From Colius striatus (taxonomy: Eukaryota > Chordata > Aves > Coliiformes > Coliidae), in the NCBI RefSeq assembly GCF_028858725.1, contig NC_084769.1, positions 14,013,501 through 14,077,500 on the forward strand: a stretch of 64,000 nucleotides of DNA. The letters are read 5' to 3'. The translations under genes were made by a program, and so were the position numbers. Every line of letters starts with the position of its first letter. Positions within the stretch are counted from its first letter, which is position 1. Of this stretch, positions 37,450-50,425 are shown piece after piece. The notes below the pieces were generated by a model. It did not search any database and had not been told where the DNA came from. It saw only the letters and a list, made by a program, of their open reading frames with translations.

Positions 37450-37767
37450 TTCCACAGTCTGCAATATAATCCTGCTGCGGGTTTGATACAAAGGTTCCAG
37501 ACATTGAAAGCCAGTAGTTTCCTGTTTGAAGAATTTGGAGATTAGACAGGCTTGTAGAAGGCTGTAAAAATCAGTAACAAACAAATATTACGCCTGTTTT
37601 TCTTTTATTATCAATAGTAATACAAATCAGATGTATTAGCATGATAATGAAAAGTGACTGGTTTTATAGACATTAAAAATGTTTGTGCAAGTTAGAGACA
37701 AAGCTCTGAAGCTATGTAAGAAAAAAAATTACATTGTATAGTATAGCATACACAATTTAGAGGCAGT

Positions 37768-37773
37768 TTTATT
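37768..37773 (-). promoter_or_regulatory. RALB: Possible distal RALB poly(A) signal
   Basis: AATAAA on the minus strand is followed within 20-50 bases by TGTGTATG and then a T run, a good GU/U-rich element. If used, the RALB 3' UTR would be about 4 kb. Choice between this and the signal at 40,025 needs transcript data. Confidence 0.3.
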
Positions 37774-40004
37774 AAATCTTGCAATCACAATCGCTTCCTC
37801 TACGCTAAACGTCTTTCTTGGTGTTAGAGATAACACCTTCCCCTCCCAAGAGGAACACCTGCCATTCCCATGAAGTGTGGAGATTACGGTTCCCCTTCCC
37901 TCCTTCTCCCAACTATAAAGTCAACAGGAGGTGAACACTGCAACATATGCTTATAGCAATTAAAGAAAGTTTCTGTCTACATAAGCTCTGAGTAGAATTG
38001 ATAAACAGTATCCTCTTTCTGAGCAAGAATTGATAGACCTGTCAGCCCCAAGTACTGGGTTAATGCTTTGGAAAGCTTTAAAAGGAGACCTTGGTGTGCA
38101 CTTTGCTGCATTTCCCCCACCTCTTACTACATTCTGGGTTGTAGCTTTGTGCCATAGACCTAAAGCGTTCCAAAGTATTATATTAGTCAGACAGGATTCA
38201 ACTCCAACTTCAGATGGCTACTAGCACCTTACTGAAGTTTAATATCCAGTAAATGTGTACACACATTTTTCTCTTCATCAAGCCAAGTGTTTGCCTAGAA
38301 ATTGCAGTAAAGGTGTATTAGTCTGTACAGAACACATATGGCACAGGTCATTGAAGAAACACTTAATGCTGCATCTGTACTCAGGAGAGATGCTCCTCTA
38401 AAAAACTGAGGAGTCAAGTCATAACAGGGGCTTGTCTCAGATGTTTGCTTAAACCAGAAAGATGACTGGATCACTTCAACAGCTAAGCCACATATGGAAG
38501 ATTGCATATAGCAGCAAACAGCTCCCTGACTTTAAGCCATTATGCAATAGTATTTGAATGCTTAAGTGCAAGTGCATAGTCAAGTCTTGCATGACCTCCA
38601 GCTTCAAATATTCAGTTACTTGCCTACAGCCATGCTCCAGAAAGATTTAAGAGCACATTATACTGACAAAGAGAACTCAGTCTCTAATTACTTAACGTGA
38701 AAAGGCTGCTAGAATGTCAGCTGCAATACAATCTTCAGTTACTGCAGCTGCACAGCATGGCTAGCAGGCAGCCACACACAGCCTTGCTTGCTAAAGTCCT
38801 CCTTGTTGTACCTCATCTGCAAATACCCAATAACATTAGCAGCCAAAACTCCCTTTACTCTGCCTACAGGAAGCCCTCAAATCCAAAGGAAGAATTTCTT
38901 TCTCTCTGCCATTTTAGATTCACTCTAGTCAACCCACCTGATGCTGATTCCCATTAACATCCAGTGAAGCATATCTGGAAGTCATTCAAGGACCTTCCAA
39001 TTGTACTGCCTCTATTTAGAAGGCCATGCATTCAGGCACTTCAATCATATGAGGTGAAGGCAACAGGATTCCAGTCCAGGGGAGCCTTCCTGGTACAAGT
39101 CAGAATGGTTGTTGCCTACTGTTATGAAGTAGCTGCCTTAACATGTTTGCAGTTGTAACTGGCAAGTTAAACTGAAGTTTGTCACAAGCACAGAGGAAGA
39201 ATACTGAAAAGCTGCTGTATTTAGTCTCCAGTCCTAGTCTTTCTGGAAGAAGTGACAAGCAGAAAACATGGAAGAGACGCAGTATCAAGCCATGAAGCAG
39301 CAGGCACCTTCTTACAAGTCAGTTCACCTCAGTGGTGGAGCTTTATCAGTTGGAAAAAAACACCCAACCTGAGAATAGCATGCAGACTGTAAGAACGTAA
39401 GTGGGAGCCTCACTGTTCTGAGCAGAAGTTCATCTGCTATCAAATACTGTCAGGTACTTTAAGACTAAAGAGATCAAAGGCCAAGGCATGCAAGTCTCTT
39501 GAGCCAATACAGCTGTGCTGCTCATTGTAAGCTTTACCAAGTTCATTATTCATATAGCAAGGAAAGCTTATTCAGTTTTGTTAGACATTTTACAATTTGC
39601 TTCAGAAGGGCTTGACCTAGATAAGCTTGTAATGTGAACTCAACTGTTTATCCTTTAGGTTAATTAAGGACTTAACCTTTAGCTTTCAACTAAAACCAAA
39701 CCTAAGTGAAGTTCCTACAGAAACATTCATTTGCTGTATGCACAATATGCACTCAAAAATTGACTTTCATCCATGGAAGTTCAAGAGGAACAGCTCCAAA
39801 TGTCCCATTAGGTGCTCAGGCTTTAGACATAGGTGACAAGTTCAAGAAGTCAGCAGACTCCCAGCCCCTGCTTCAAAACTGTACTGGCAAGTTGGCTCTG
39901 TAACACCAAATCATCACACTGTTCAAAGAGAAGTATTTCCAGAATTAACCATCCTTTCTGTGCATACAAGATAACATTAACAAAGAAGGAATTTAGCTTG
40001 ACAA

Positions 40005-41807
40005 GAATGAAGATTACAGCACCTTTTATTTAGTACAGTTTTCCCCAATCCAATGAGTTGCCTGACAAGTTGAACTAGTTATGGAAGACAATGAGTTTGC
40101 ACTAAGCCCCTGTGAAACCTCAGGCCAAAAGAGGTTCTGATATCTAACATACCTTACTTTTTCCAAAGCTCAGAGGTGGAATGCACAAGAGCAATCTAGT
40201 ACATGTTAAAAAAATATTTTTCAGCCTCAAATGACAATGCTAAGTACTGAACAGTATCCACTACTACTTCATCTCAAGAAGAAATGCTCTATGTTAGTTT
40301 AGTGCTGCAGTGTGCTTCATGGAGCAACCACACAGCATACTCCTTTCATCAAGTAACCGTGTTTTAGGCACTCAGTCAACAAGCAAGGTACAGTCACTAC
40401 TTTAAGTCTCTCTACTTCAAAACAGAAGTTAGCCATAATTCACTGAGAGACTCCACAATCAGAAGAGACAGTGATTTTCCACAACAGTGATAGAAGGGTT
40501 TTTGGCAACTGCACTTAAAACGCATCAGAAAGCATAGTCAGCTGACAAGAGGATCTGCTAAGTACAAACTTCTCCATTCCTAGGCTCATTTTTGTTGATC
40601 AATGTGACCACCATTGCATAACTAAGAGCAAAACCCAACATGCATCCCCATGTGCTAGGTTGCTGTGCATCAGAAATGGTACGTATAAAATTTGAGTTAC
40701 AGACTTGGCAACTGCTTAACTTCATTTGCTTTGACACCATACAAATCACTAGCCAGCTAATTATTGAGAGGTAGCATGTATGCCTCACCTATTCCAAGTT
40801 ATGATTGTGTGATGTGACCCATCCTTGCTCAGCTTTCATCTTCAGCAAGACAAGAGACAGATGCAGAAGTTACCACTTTCCAACATGATCACAAGTGTTC
40901 CAATAGAAACAAAACCAATGAACTCAACACTTTTGTTTTTCACTATTCCAGTATCAGGGAGGGGAAGGATAACAGATGTAGAGTCAGTGTAATCAAGTCT
41001 AGCTACAATACAGAGAGGAACCTCAGGACAGCATTTCAAGGAGATGGTGACTATTATTCCTTTTGAAGAAAGGCTTACAGTCATTTTTTCACCCTAATGC
41101 CACCAATTTAAGGATGAGAAGAGATGAGCAGGGAATGTTTAGCCAATATTTAAATATTGATTTTTGCATTGCCTAAATAAGTCTGATTTGAGTCCATAGT
41201 CTTGATTCATGAATGCTGTATTGACTAAATAGAACAGGGAAGAAAGTCTCAGTAGACTTTCAAGTGTCACTTGCTATTTCTTACATGGAGTGTGAGGAGG
41301 AAGCCAGCAAATTTCAGTGTAAGAAGCAGCAGTGACAACTAACAGAAGATGGAGACTCAAACCCTTTACCAGATGTCATCTAGCTTTTTGGCAGAAGTGT
41401 GCAACAACAAGGAGGGCAGCAACAGCAGGGGAAAGAAAGTTTGAACCTGAACAGCTGTGCTTGTTAAGGCCAGTAGAGGTTCAAGAGAAACATATTCAGA
41501 GAAACAGTAAACTAGGAAGTTAACATGAAACTACTTCATATGACCAAGCAGAAGGATTGTAGTTCTGAAACTGTTTCTAGTTTTGACAGACACTGGGAAG
41601 ACAGAGCCCATTTCAGTTTAAGTAGGCATAGGTTTTGTTGGATAGCAGAAATGGTTTCAGAGTTCTTTTTTTCACATTTTGAAGGTGTGATATGCAAAGC
41701 AAAAGATAAGGGAGTCAATACAGACTTCCTTTCATGAATCCAGCCCTATATCCTTAGTGGTATCTTATCCATGCCACCTGTAGACAGACATTTACAGTTC
41801 CCAAGCA
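40005..41807 (-). other. RALB: RALB 3' UTR (to proximal poly(A) signal)
   Basis: The interval runs from the base after the RALB stop to an AATAAA at 40,030-40,025 with T-rich DNA beyond it, about 1.8 kb, similar to mammalian RALB. It contains no repeat and no convincing frame. The end is inferred only from signals. Confidence 0.45.
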
Positions 41808-41927
41808 TCACAGTAAGCAACATCTTTCTTTAAAGCTTTTCTTGTTCTTGCCACTTTTCTTGCCATTCTTGTCTTTGTTTTCTGACATTTTCTTTGCTCT
41901 GATTTCTCTCATTAAGTCGAAGAATAC
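41808..41927 (-). CDS. RALB: RALB last coding exon (C-terminal tail, CAAX)
   Basis: The acceptor is cctcctag; the exon encodes residues 168-206, beginning [10 protein letters not shown], and stops at TGA (41,810-41,808). It carries the polybasic stretch and the CCLL prenylation box. Confidence 0.95.
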   Translation of the reverse strand, partial: VFFDLMREIRAKKMSENKDKNGKKSGKNKKSFKERCCLL

Positions 41928-44900
41928 CTAGGAGGAAAAAATAAAGATTAAACAAGACCTGCCACCAGAAAGGAGATAAAAGACTACCAGCAAATAAAGA
42001 TGTAGCACCACACTGTACCTAAGACAGGAGAAGTGAGTCTAGACAAAAAACCCAGTGACAAACTCAACATCAGAATTATGTAGCATGTCAAGCTGTGGCA
42101 AAAACTGGCACAATTTTACCTGGCTATCAAGTCATTGGACAACCCTGTTTTAAGAACTTAGAAAATCAGTCCTGCGTGACAGTAGCATTCAGAGTTCATG
42201 AGAACATTTCTCTGTGCCTAGCAAACATTTCTAGGCAAATCACTTAACTATGCAAATCAGTTAGTCTAGTCTTTTCTATGTAGTTACAAGGACACTCTGC
42301 TCAGTAGTATTCTGCTTATATTATAAGTAAAAAGCTGCAGCATTCAAGTGACAGTCAGACACAAGATTCTCAGATGATGTTTAAGACAGATTCAGAGAAA
42401 AGTGTTACTGTTTTCAACCACAATTTTAACTGATTCCACATCATGCACCTGAGGTCTAGTTACCTATCACTTAAGATGCAACAGTTGTTTACTATAGGGA
42501 GTTATTGGGGAAAATTACTATTAGGATTACAGAAGAGCTTAGTGTCACTTCACACAGTTTGGTCTTTTTTTTTTTTTTTAATAGAGAACTACACAAGTCT
42601 TAGATATTTGGAAACAGGATCACACTACTGATCAGAAATAGTTCATCATTCAAAATAGTCTTCAGTTTTGTTTTAATTTGACTACAGTAACAATGCACAA
42701 CCACCACAATGGCTGGTAACTTCTCTTAACCTACAGAACACAGTACTCATGTAGAGGATAAATAGTATGCCTCATAAGCAAGATAGAGAAGACCTACAAC
42801 ACAACACCAAACTGGGAGGACTGGCTGATTCCCCAGAAGGCTGTGCTGCCATTCAGCGGGATCTCAACCAGCTTGAGAGCTGGGCAGAGAGGAACCTCAT
42901 GAGGTTCAACAGGGACAAGTGCAGAGTCCTGCATCTGGGGAGGAACCAGTACAGGCTGGGGGTTGACCTGCTGGAAAATAGTTCTGCAGAGAGAGACCTG
43001 GGAGTTCTGGTTGATAACAAACTAAACATGGCCACGAGGGCACAATGCTGGCACAAGAAATCCAATGGCATCCTGGGATGCATCAAGAAGAGTGTGGCCA
43101 GCAGGTTGAGGGAGGTTCTCTTCCACCTGTACTCTGCCTTGGTGAGGCCTCATCTGGAGTCCTGTGTCCAGTTCTGGGCTCCCCAGCTCAAGAAGGTCAG
43201 GGAAGTGCTGGAGAGAGTCCAGCGCAGGGCCACCAAGATGATCAGGAGACTGGAGCATCTTCCTTGTGAGGAAAGGCTGCAGGAACTGGGGCTGTTTAGT
43301 CTGGAGGAGACTGAGGGTGGACCCCATTAATATTAACAAGTATTTAAAAGGTGTACGTCAAGAGGGTAGGGCAACACTTTGCGGTTGTCTCAAGTGACAG
43401 AGCAAGGAGCAATGGACAAAAGCTGAAAACAAAAGAAGTTCCACTTACGGAAAAATCTCTTTCCTGTGAGGGAGCCCTGGCACAGGCTGCCCAGGGAGGG
43501 TGTGGAGGCTCCTTGACTGGAGGTTTTAAAAACCTGCCTGAATGCCTTCCTGTGTGACCTGATCTAGGTGGTCCTGCTTTAAGCAGGGGGGTTGGACCAT
43601 ATGGATGTCAAGAGGTCCTCCTTTCAACCTCTACTATTCTATCATTCTGTAAGAGCAAGCCTAGAACACCATGCTAGTACACCAGAAACAGCTACATCAC
43701 TGTTACTGTCTGATCAGCAAGCTAGTCTAAGTCAGGCTAGGCATTTGCTAGTGACATCAGACAGTTCATAGGCAAAAGCAAGTCTAGGTATTCATGGTTC
43801 ATGAAGTGGCACCTTCAAGAAATCCCCAGTATATATAAAATGAAGAGGAGACTGAAACTGTTTTTCCCATACTATTCAGCAAACACTCCATGGTCATAAT
43901 TCATCTTTTCCATAATAATCCACCACCGCCACTGTTTATGCAAGACACCAGAAGCAAAAACATACTGAGAATGACTGTCCTAGATCAGCATGGACAAGTC
44001 AAAACAGGACAGTGACACAGCAAGAGTTCTTCTCATAATTCAAAGTAGTCTTGTCAGAAAACATGAAAAAATTTGAACGTTAGCCACACCATATGAAGCT
44101 TTGTAGGGAAGGAAGAATAATTTAAGTGTCTATAGCTTGCTGTTTGTTGTTGTTAAAATAATAGTACGGAGCCTATAAGCAACATACTTCAGGGAATCCT
44201 TTTAAAAGCTATTGGTTCAAGCACAAACCGTTAAAACAAGACAATAGCATCAACTTGTACCAGGTCTCTGGCTCCCCTAAGCTAGATATTAACTTAAGAG
44301 CACATATTCCAGTAAAATCATCCATTTGTCTTAATCTAGGCTTTCAGAAGCCCAACTGTGGATTTGCTTTTGTCCCTGCAAGAGTCAAGAATGTCACTCA
44401 GCTACTAAACAAGTAGTAAATCAGTCTAATTGAGCAGATGTCACGTCTTACCTTATCTACATTTGCTCTAGTTTTAGCAGAGGTTTCTACGTACTGCACA
44501 CCCCACTCCTCTGCCTTACTTCTAGCCTCTTCTACAGGCACTTGTCTGCGTTCCTCCAAGTCAGATTTGTTTCCCACTACCAGTAAAGGTATTTTATCCT
44601 CTTCAGCCTTCACACGCAGAATCTGTTCCCTAATGCAGCAGGTATTCAAAACAAAAATATCTGTGTTAGTAGCAGCAACAAAACCCCCACCCTTATGAGA
44701 AGTGGATCAAGTGAGTGTTCTGCATATTACTAGCATTTATGACAGAACTTAACAGTACATTTCCCAACAGCTGAATACACACTTCAAAATTGTTCAGAGT
44801 TTAACATCCTAGTGTCTGGGCTTTACACTAACAAAAAGCCTCACACTTCCAGGAAGGCAGCCTTACTGTTTAGTTAGTAAGTTTACTAATCAGGCTCTAA

Positions 44901-47900
44901 AATGAAATGTATGTCTGAAGAGCAAATCACAACAGGAGTTCACTTCTGAGTGAGGAAGAGAGTGTAATTCCCATGTTCGCCAAGCTTCACCTTGGCATTC
45001 AGTCATCATTTTCAGTTCCCAGCCTACATCCCACCTCAATATAGGTCTGGGCAACATCAAGGCTTTGCCAAGACAGCAGGTTGGGAACAGTAAGTAGCTA
45101 GCAGAGATCATTCTTAACAGCTAGCAAAACAACTTTATACGAAGGACAGTAACTAAATAATGCTGAGCTAAAATGCTAGCAAACTTCCTCCTTCAAGACC
45201 TCAAGAAAATATTTGAACCGTCAGCATTAACCCAGCTATCCTTTAATTTTAAAAGGGACTTGCTAGCATCCAAGAAAGGAGAGAGTGACACTACATGTCA
45301 GTCTCAAAGTCTGTGCTATTATTGGAGTAAAACACAGGTTGAAACCAGAACACCACATGGTGCTGTCCATCTAGAACACTGGAAGAACTATACTAATCCA
45401 CAGTTATTCTTAGATCACTTTGTTTTGTTATGAAAAAGAGCCAAACTAGGCATAAGCATGGTGCTACACCTCCTCATCCCACTGAGTTACTGCACTACTT
45501 CAGATGCCTGCACTTTCCATCCATAAAAAAAACCCTGAATGTGGAGTACATGAGAATCTAAAATAGTATTAACAGTGAAGCAGACAATCTGCTGTTGCAT
45601 TCAACTGTACCTTCACACATTTTCAGATTACAGAGGTACTGAAAAGCAAACACTGAATGCATAGCATCAGCAGGAGAGCTAGGGCTTAAAGACAAACCTT
45701 AAGTTCATTCAGTATTCAACTTCATTGTATTTTAAGGAATTGAGAGCTAGAGGATCAGTAATACCAATCTGCAGTTTAGCCCTTGATGCTGGTAACTCAT
45801 ACTACCCATTTTCCCCCTCATTCCTGGGTAAGTTTTCCAAGGAGCTGATTCTTCTATGTCAGCCTAACTAAATATTCTATTTCATTATTTTCACTATTTG
45901 TTTACTTCTGAACCAGTGAAAAGCAGGAGATTCTCCACCTCAAAGCTTTTAGTCCTTCTTGTACATCTTCAGGGCTAGCATTGCTTTTTCATTATTTTGT
46001 TGGGTTGGAATCTTCAGCCAACACACATTTAACAGAAGTCTAACAAAAAACCCCACAAACTGCCAAGATAAACACTCCCACTTTTTTTTAATTCAAAATC
46101 TTAAGCCTTGGATCTCACCTTATATTCCGCAATATAAAGCGCACAAGCCAAAACCCAGACTGAGTACTTTCAAGTGTCTTATTTCCTTACCTTTTTTGAA
46201 TGGTATCTAACTTTTTCCTCCATCTTATACTAACAGTCTGAGTACTCAGTTTTGCAGTCCAACAACAGTTCAACTGTTTAGCTCCTTTCCCTGCTCCAGT
46301 TAATGCAAACTAAGCAGAACAGCTCTGCTTATAAGCCTAAGGCCTATCAGCCTTCTGAAGTCACAGAAGTATTACATGACAGAGGACCAATATCTTTATA
46401 CCTCTTAAAAGACTGTGCTGTTTCCTGCTACTGTTGGAACAGTGTAATGCATTAAGCACCTGGACCAAAGTCAGAGATGAGAGGGGCTTGCAATAGCTTT
46501 AAGAAACCCCTACAAATATGTGTCTACCTTAACATAAGCACCTGGATTACCAACTAGCATATGTTAACCTTGTACTACTGAAGCAAAGTAAGCATAAGCC
46601 AGAGTTCTTATTCTGGCAAACATAAGGAACTCCTAACACTTTCCCTATGCTTTGGAAAGTTTTACTTGAAGTTCTGTCCTAAGGAATCTCTGGATTACTT
46701 TCTACACCAAGGCGACAGCTATTATCAAGTAAGAGATTATTTGCCCTAAAGTACCTGGCTCCATGAGCTCTGAGACCAGAACAATGGTTTAAACCCCTCA
46801 TTTTTCTTTTACAGTATGCAAGCAGTTTCTGTGCTCAGTCTGGTGATGATTTTTACATTAGAACTGCTAATCCCAAGAACAGAAATGGAAGCATTTGCTA
46901 CTACTGTGCGTCTTTCTAGGAATACGTCCGCCTACAATAGTGCTGCTTGGCTGCCAACCCTTGTTTGGCACCAATCCATACCTGAGAGTGGAGGCTAATC
47001 CTTGCTTTCCTTAGAGCACCTGCTTCTAGCAGTAAGCAATAGAGTGTCTGAAATCTGGCCAAAAGGCAGTCTTAATTCCCAGAGTACTGCCCCAAGATAA
47101 TTAAACTTCATATCCACAAAGACTGAAAATTGGCTTGAATACACCTATTTTAGGAGTCCAAGAATCTGTTACTTGTGTAAAGTAGCTGCTGGCAGAATGT
47201 ACTCACAAGTTGCAGGCATGAAGACAACTAGAGCCAAAGGCTGAATATCATGGTTTAAGTTACCAGTTACTGAGTGCAAAACAATTGCGTTGCCACTTTC
47301 GTTGAAGAAATAACAGACAAAGACAGAGCTGTAGCTTTTAAGAAGAGCTGTCAGAGCAAAGGAACCAGGTATTTCCCCCTGCCGGGGAGAGAACTTACCG
47401 AAACTCAGCTGTCGCTGTGAAGGATTCATGCTCTGTTATTGAGAAGACTAGAAGAAACCCTTCCCCGCTGCGGAAATAGTTATCTCTGATAGCTGCATAA
47501 TCCTCCTGTCCTGCTGTGTCCAGAATGTCTATCTGAACTTCTTCACCATCCAGAACTACTTTCTTTCTGTAGCTGTCAGCCTTGGTAGGCTCATAGTCTT
47601 CAACAAACTGAAGATAAAAAAAGGGATTAGTGTTTAGAATTACTGTCAAATAGTCTCAGAATTTGTCTGTTTCCATTCTCTCACTTCAGTGACAGTTAAA
47701 TTCCCTAAAACTTTCTCATAATTCTGTCAGCTACTAAGTTCCAGCACTTTTTTTTTTTTAGTTTTACTAAAAAAAGCAGGTTACTTAAGCACTTAATACA
47801 TCAAAGAGCCAATCTGCCCAGTCAAGAGAAACTGTCTGGCTACATGAAACAGGTCAGCAATTTCAGCACAATTTAAAGGACAAAAGTACAGTATAAGCTG

Positions 47901-48824
47901 CCAGTAACCTGGTGCATTATCTAGACCTCCCACTTCAAGAAAAAGCATGTCTTTCAGGTACAGGTATCTGAAGCTTCCACAGGTGTAGATGACAGCACAT
48001 ACTGTGGGTCTGACTGCTATTGAATGGACTAAAAAGCCACTGCCAGTTTAACGTGTAGTTTTGCCAATAATACACATTCAAAATAGGCACCTTACTCTTC
48101 CATCTCCTTTCTCTCAGCCTCAAAGCACATCAAAAGGCTGTGTCATAACCCTAATTAGTCTGGCTGGCCTTCACTAATGAGTATGTTACCTGTTCAGATA
48201 CATCACTACAGTATATGTGGCGAGTCTATACATAAATACTGATTTCTGAATAACTGAAATTCTGTTAATCCATGTTCCTTCACATACTAGTCTGGATTGT
48301 CTGATCTAGCTTCCTGTATACCAATACAGGAAAATTCATCCTATGAAGATGCTTACTTCATCATCCAGCTCAGAATGAGCTAGTATGCACACTTCTGACT
48401 TCAACCTTAACCTGCCTAGAAGAAACTGCATCAAAATTAAAGTTTAAGGCCAACTAGTAACAGTTTCTGTACACTCAAACATATGCACACTACGCTTGTC
48501 TTCTGAAGACTGTTCTTTTGCAAGTAAGCATCCATTTTGTAATGCTTAGCAGAAGATGTTCCCAGAGAGCATCTTACCAGATTCCTACTTCTCCTGCCTG
48601 GCAGATCACCAGGTCTTTTCTCACTTACATTTAGTTCTCCTGTTCCACTTAAAAACTTTAGTAAGCTGTATCTGTAGGTGCTTTAGAGAAGCTGAACCAA
48701 AACTACTTACCTCATCATACATAAATTGAAGAGTGAGTGCAGATTTGCCCACACCTCCACTACCAACCATAATTACTTTATGGAGGGCCAAGGAACTCTG
48801 GTTCTTGCTCTTGCTGGCAGCCAT
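41808..48824 (-). CDS. RALB: Ras-related GTPase RalB (complete coding sequence, four coding exons)
   Basis: Exons 48,824-48,711, 47,607-47,399, 44,629-44,452 and 41,927-41,808 (114 + 209 + 178 + 120 nt) join in frame to 206 residues, the exact family length. RalB cycles between GDP and GTP, is activated by RalGEFs downstream of Ras, and acts through the exocyst (Sec5, Exo84) and RalBP1 in vesicle delivery, cell migration and survival signalling. Visible motifs are GSGGVGKS (21-28, P-loop), switch [10 protein letters not shown] (43-51), DTAGQ (68-72) with catalytic Gln72, NKSD (128-131) and ETSAK (156-160). The C-terminus is a lysine-rich tail with Ser198 and the CAAX box CCLL (203-206), directing geranylgeranylation and membrane anchoring. 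The N-terminus [11 protein letters not shown] and the tail separate it from RALA. No break is present. Confidence 0.97.
42797..43650 (+). mobile_element. CR1 LINE, 5'-truncated, in the last RALB intron
   Basis: It begins inside ORF2 just before the [12 protein letters not shown] segment that follows the reverse-transcriptase FADD box. It keeps an open frame through the ORF2 C-terminal part ([50 protein letters not shown]). It then carries the CR1 3' UTR (gcccagggagggtgtgga, gtgtgacctgatctaggt) and a decayed attctat tail at 43,650. It is antisense to RALB and lies between coding exons, with no effect on exon structure. Confidence 0.92.
44452..44629 (-). CDS. RALB: RALB coding exon 3 (NKSD and SAK motifs)
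   Basis: The acceptor TTAG precedes G, which completes Arg108; the exon then encodes residues 109-167 to NVDK and the donor is AAG|GTAAGA. It contains NKSD and ETSAK, the guanine-specificity loops. Confidence 0.96.
44630..47398 (-). other. RALB: RALB intron between coding exons 2 and 3
   Basis: The intron has 2,769 bases, AT-rich and without recognised repeats or genes. It is bounded by GTAAGT and TTAG; the phase-2 junction splits Arg108. Confidence 0.85.
47399..47607 (-). CDS. RALB: RALB coding exon 2 (switch I and switch II)
   Basis: The acceptor tatcttcag precedes TTT (Phe39). The exon encodes residues 39-107 plus two bases of codon 108, with [11 protein letters not shown] and DTAGQEDY, and the donor is CG|GTAAGT. 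Confidence 0.97.
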
Positions 48825-48867
48825 TGTTCTGCTTGCCACAGATGAAGTGCCAGGCAACCAATTAAAT
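48711..48867 (-). CDS. RALB: RALB exon with start codon (P-loop)
   Basis: The acceptor tgtttgcag lies just beyond 48,867. The exon has 43 bases of 5' UTR, then ATG at 48,824 and residues 1-38, ending at Glu38 with donor GAG|GTAAGT (phase 0). The coding part is 48,711-48,824. Because the exon opens with an acceptor, at least one non-coding exon must lie upstream (higher coordinates). Confidence 0.93.
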
Positions 48868-49126
48868 CTGCAAACAGAGGAAACAGTCACCATCCATGAT
48901 ATTGATGACATCATGATAGCACGCAGATAAAGCGTCTCACTAGTGCTGAAAGACCAGATTAAAAAACCCTGCCCAGCAAGTCTGAAGAAAGGACCATTTC
49001 AATATACCAGCAAGCAAACCATATCACTGATGCTTAAAGTTTAAGATACAAAACCAAATACCTTCTATCTCTGATAACAGTATCACTAGTAAGAGTGCCA
49101 AACATTTCTTAAAGCAGTTACTACTT

Positions 49127-50425
49127 AGAATCATAGAATAGTAGGGTTTGGAAGGGACTTTTAGAGATCATCTAGTCCAACGCCCCTACAGAAGCAGGTT
49201 CACCTAGATCAGATGACACAGGAACACATCCAGGCAACTCTTGAAGATCTCCAGAGAAGGAGATTCCACACCCTCCCTGGGAAGCCTGTGCTACGGCTCC
49301 CTCACCTCAACAGTAAAATAGTTTTTTCTTATGTTTAAATGGAACTTTGTGTTCCAGCTTCATCCCATTACCCCTCATCCTGATGCCTAGCATACAACAG
49401 AAAAAAGGGATGCCCCAACCTCCTGACATCAACCATTTATACACTTATAAACATTAATGAGATCCCCCCTCAGTCTCCTCTTCTACAGACTAAACAGCCC
49501 CAGTTCCCACAGCCTTTCTTCATAAGGAACATGTTCCAGTCCCCTGATCATCTTGGTGGCCCTGCGCTGGACTCTCTCCAGCACTTCCCTGACCTTCGTG
49601 AGCTGGGGAGCCCAGAACTGGACACAGGACTCCAGATGAGGCCTCACCAGGGCAGGGTAGAGGGGGAAGAAGACCCTCCCTTGACCTGCTGGCCACACTC
49701 TTCTTAATGTATCCCAGGATGCCATTGGATTTCTCGAGTCAGCATTGTGCCTTCGTGGCTATGTTTAGTTTATTATCAACCAGCACTCCCAGGTCTCTCT
49801 CTGCAGAGCTGCTCTCCAGCAGGTCAACCCTCAGATTGTACTGGTGCATGGGGTTGTTCCTCCCCTGATGTAGGACTCTGCACTTGTCCTTATTGAATAT
49901 AACGAGGTTCCTCTCTGCCCAGCTCTCAAGCCGGTCAAGATCCCGCTGAATGGCAGCACAGCCTTCTGGGGAATCAGCCAGTCCTCCCAGTTTGGTGTCA
50001 TCAGCCAACTTGCTGAGAGTACACTCTGTCCCCTCATCCAGGTTGTTGATGAAGATGTTGAACAAGACTGGCCCCAGAACCCATCCTTGTGGAACTCCAC
50101 TGGCCACAGGCCTCCAACTCTATTCTGTGCCATTGATCACCACCCTCTGAGTTCTGTCATTCAGCCAGCTCTCAATCCACCTCACTGTCCACTCATCCAA
50201 GTCACACTGCTTGAGCTTTCTGATGAGGGTGCTATGGAGACAGTGTGAAAAGGCTTGCTGAAGTCAAGGTAGATGACATCCACTACTCCCCTCTCCTCTA
50301 GCCAGCTAGTTATACCCTCATAGATTGCTATCAGGTTGGTCATTCCTTGGTGAATCCATGTTGTCTCCCCCTGATAATCATCTTCTCCTTCATATGTTTA
50401 GAGACTACTTGAACAAGCTATTCTT
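49127..50425 (-). mobile_element. CR1 LINE, 5'-truncated, with reverse-transcriptase palm
   Basis: It starts on the plus strand with agaatcatagaatag (the CR1 tail reversed). Going up in coordinates it carries the 3' UTR, the ORF2 C-terminus and the reverse-transcriptase palm: SGVPQG, LGPVLFN and LADDTKLGG in the minus frame 50,107-49,739. The upper end stops near 50,425, in the region preceding the palm. A short gap relative to the usual sequence and several frame breaks make it inactive. It is in the same orientation as RALB. Confidence 0.93.

Larger units (their letters stand above)
31155..37750. other. Intergenic DNA downstream of RALB, no gene seen
   Basis: None of the open frames resembles a known protein. 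The only compositional feature is a short CpG-rich patch at 36.5-36.75 kb and a small CCCCT tract near 37.43 kb. If the distal RALB poly(A) site is used, the right border belongs to the RALB 3' UTR. Confidence 0.55.
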
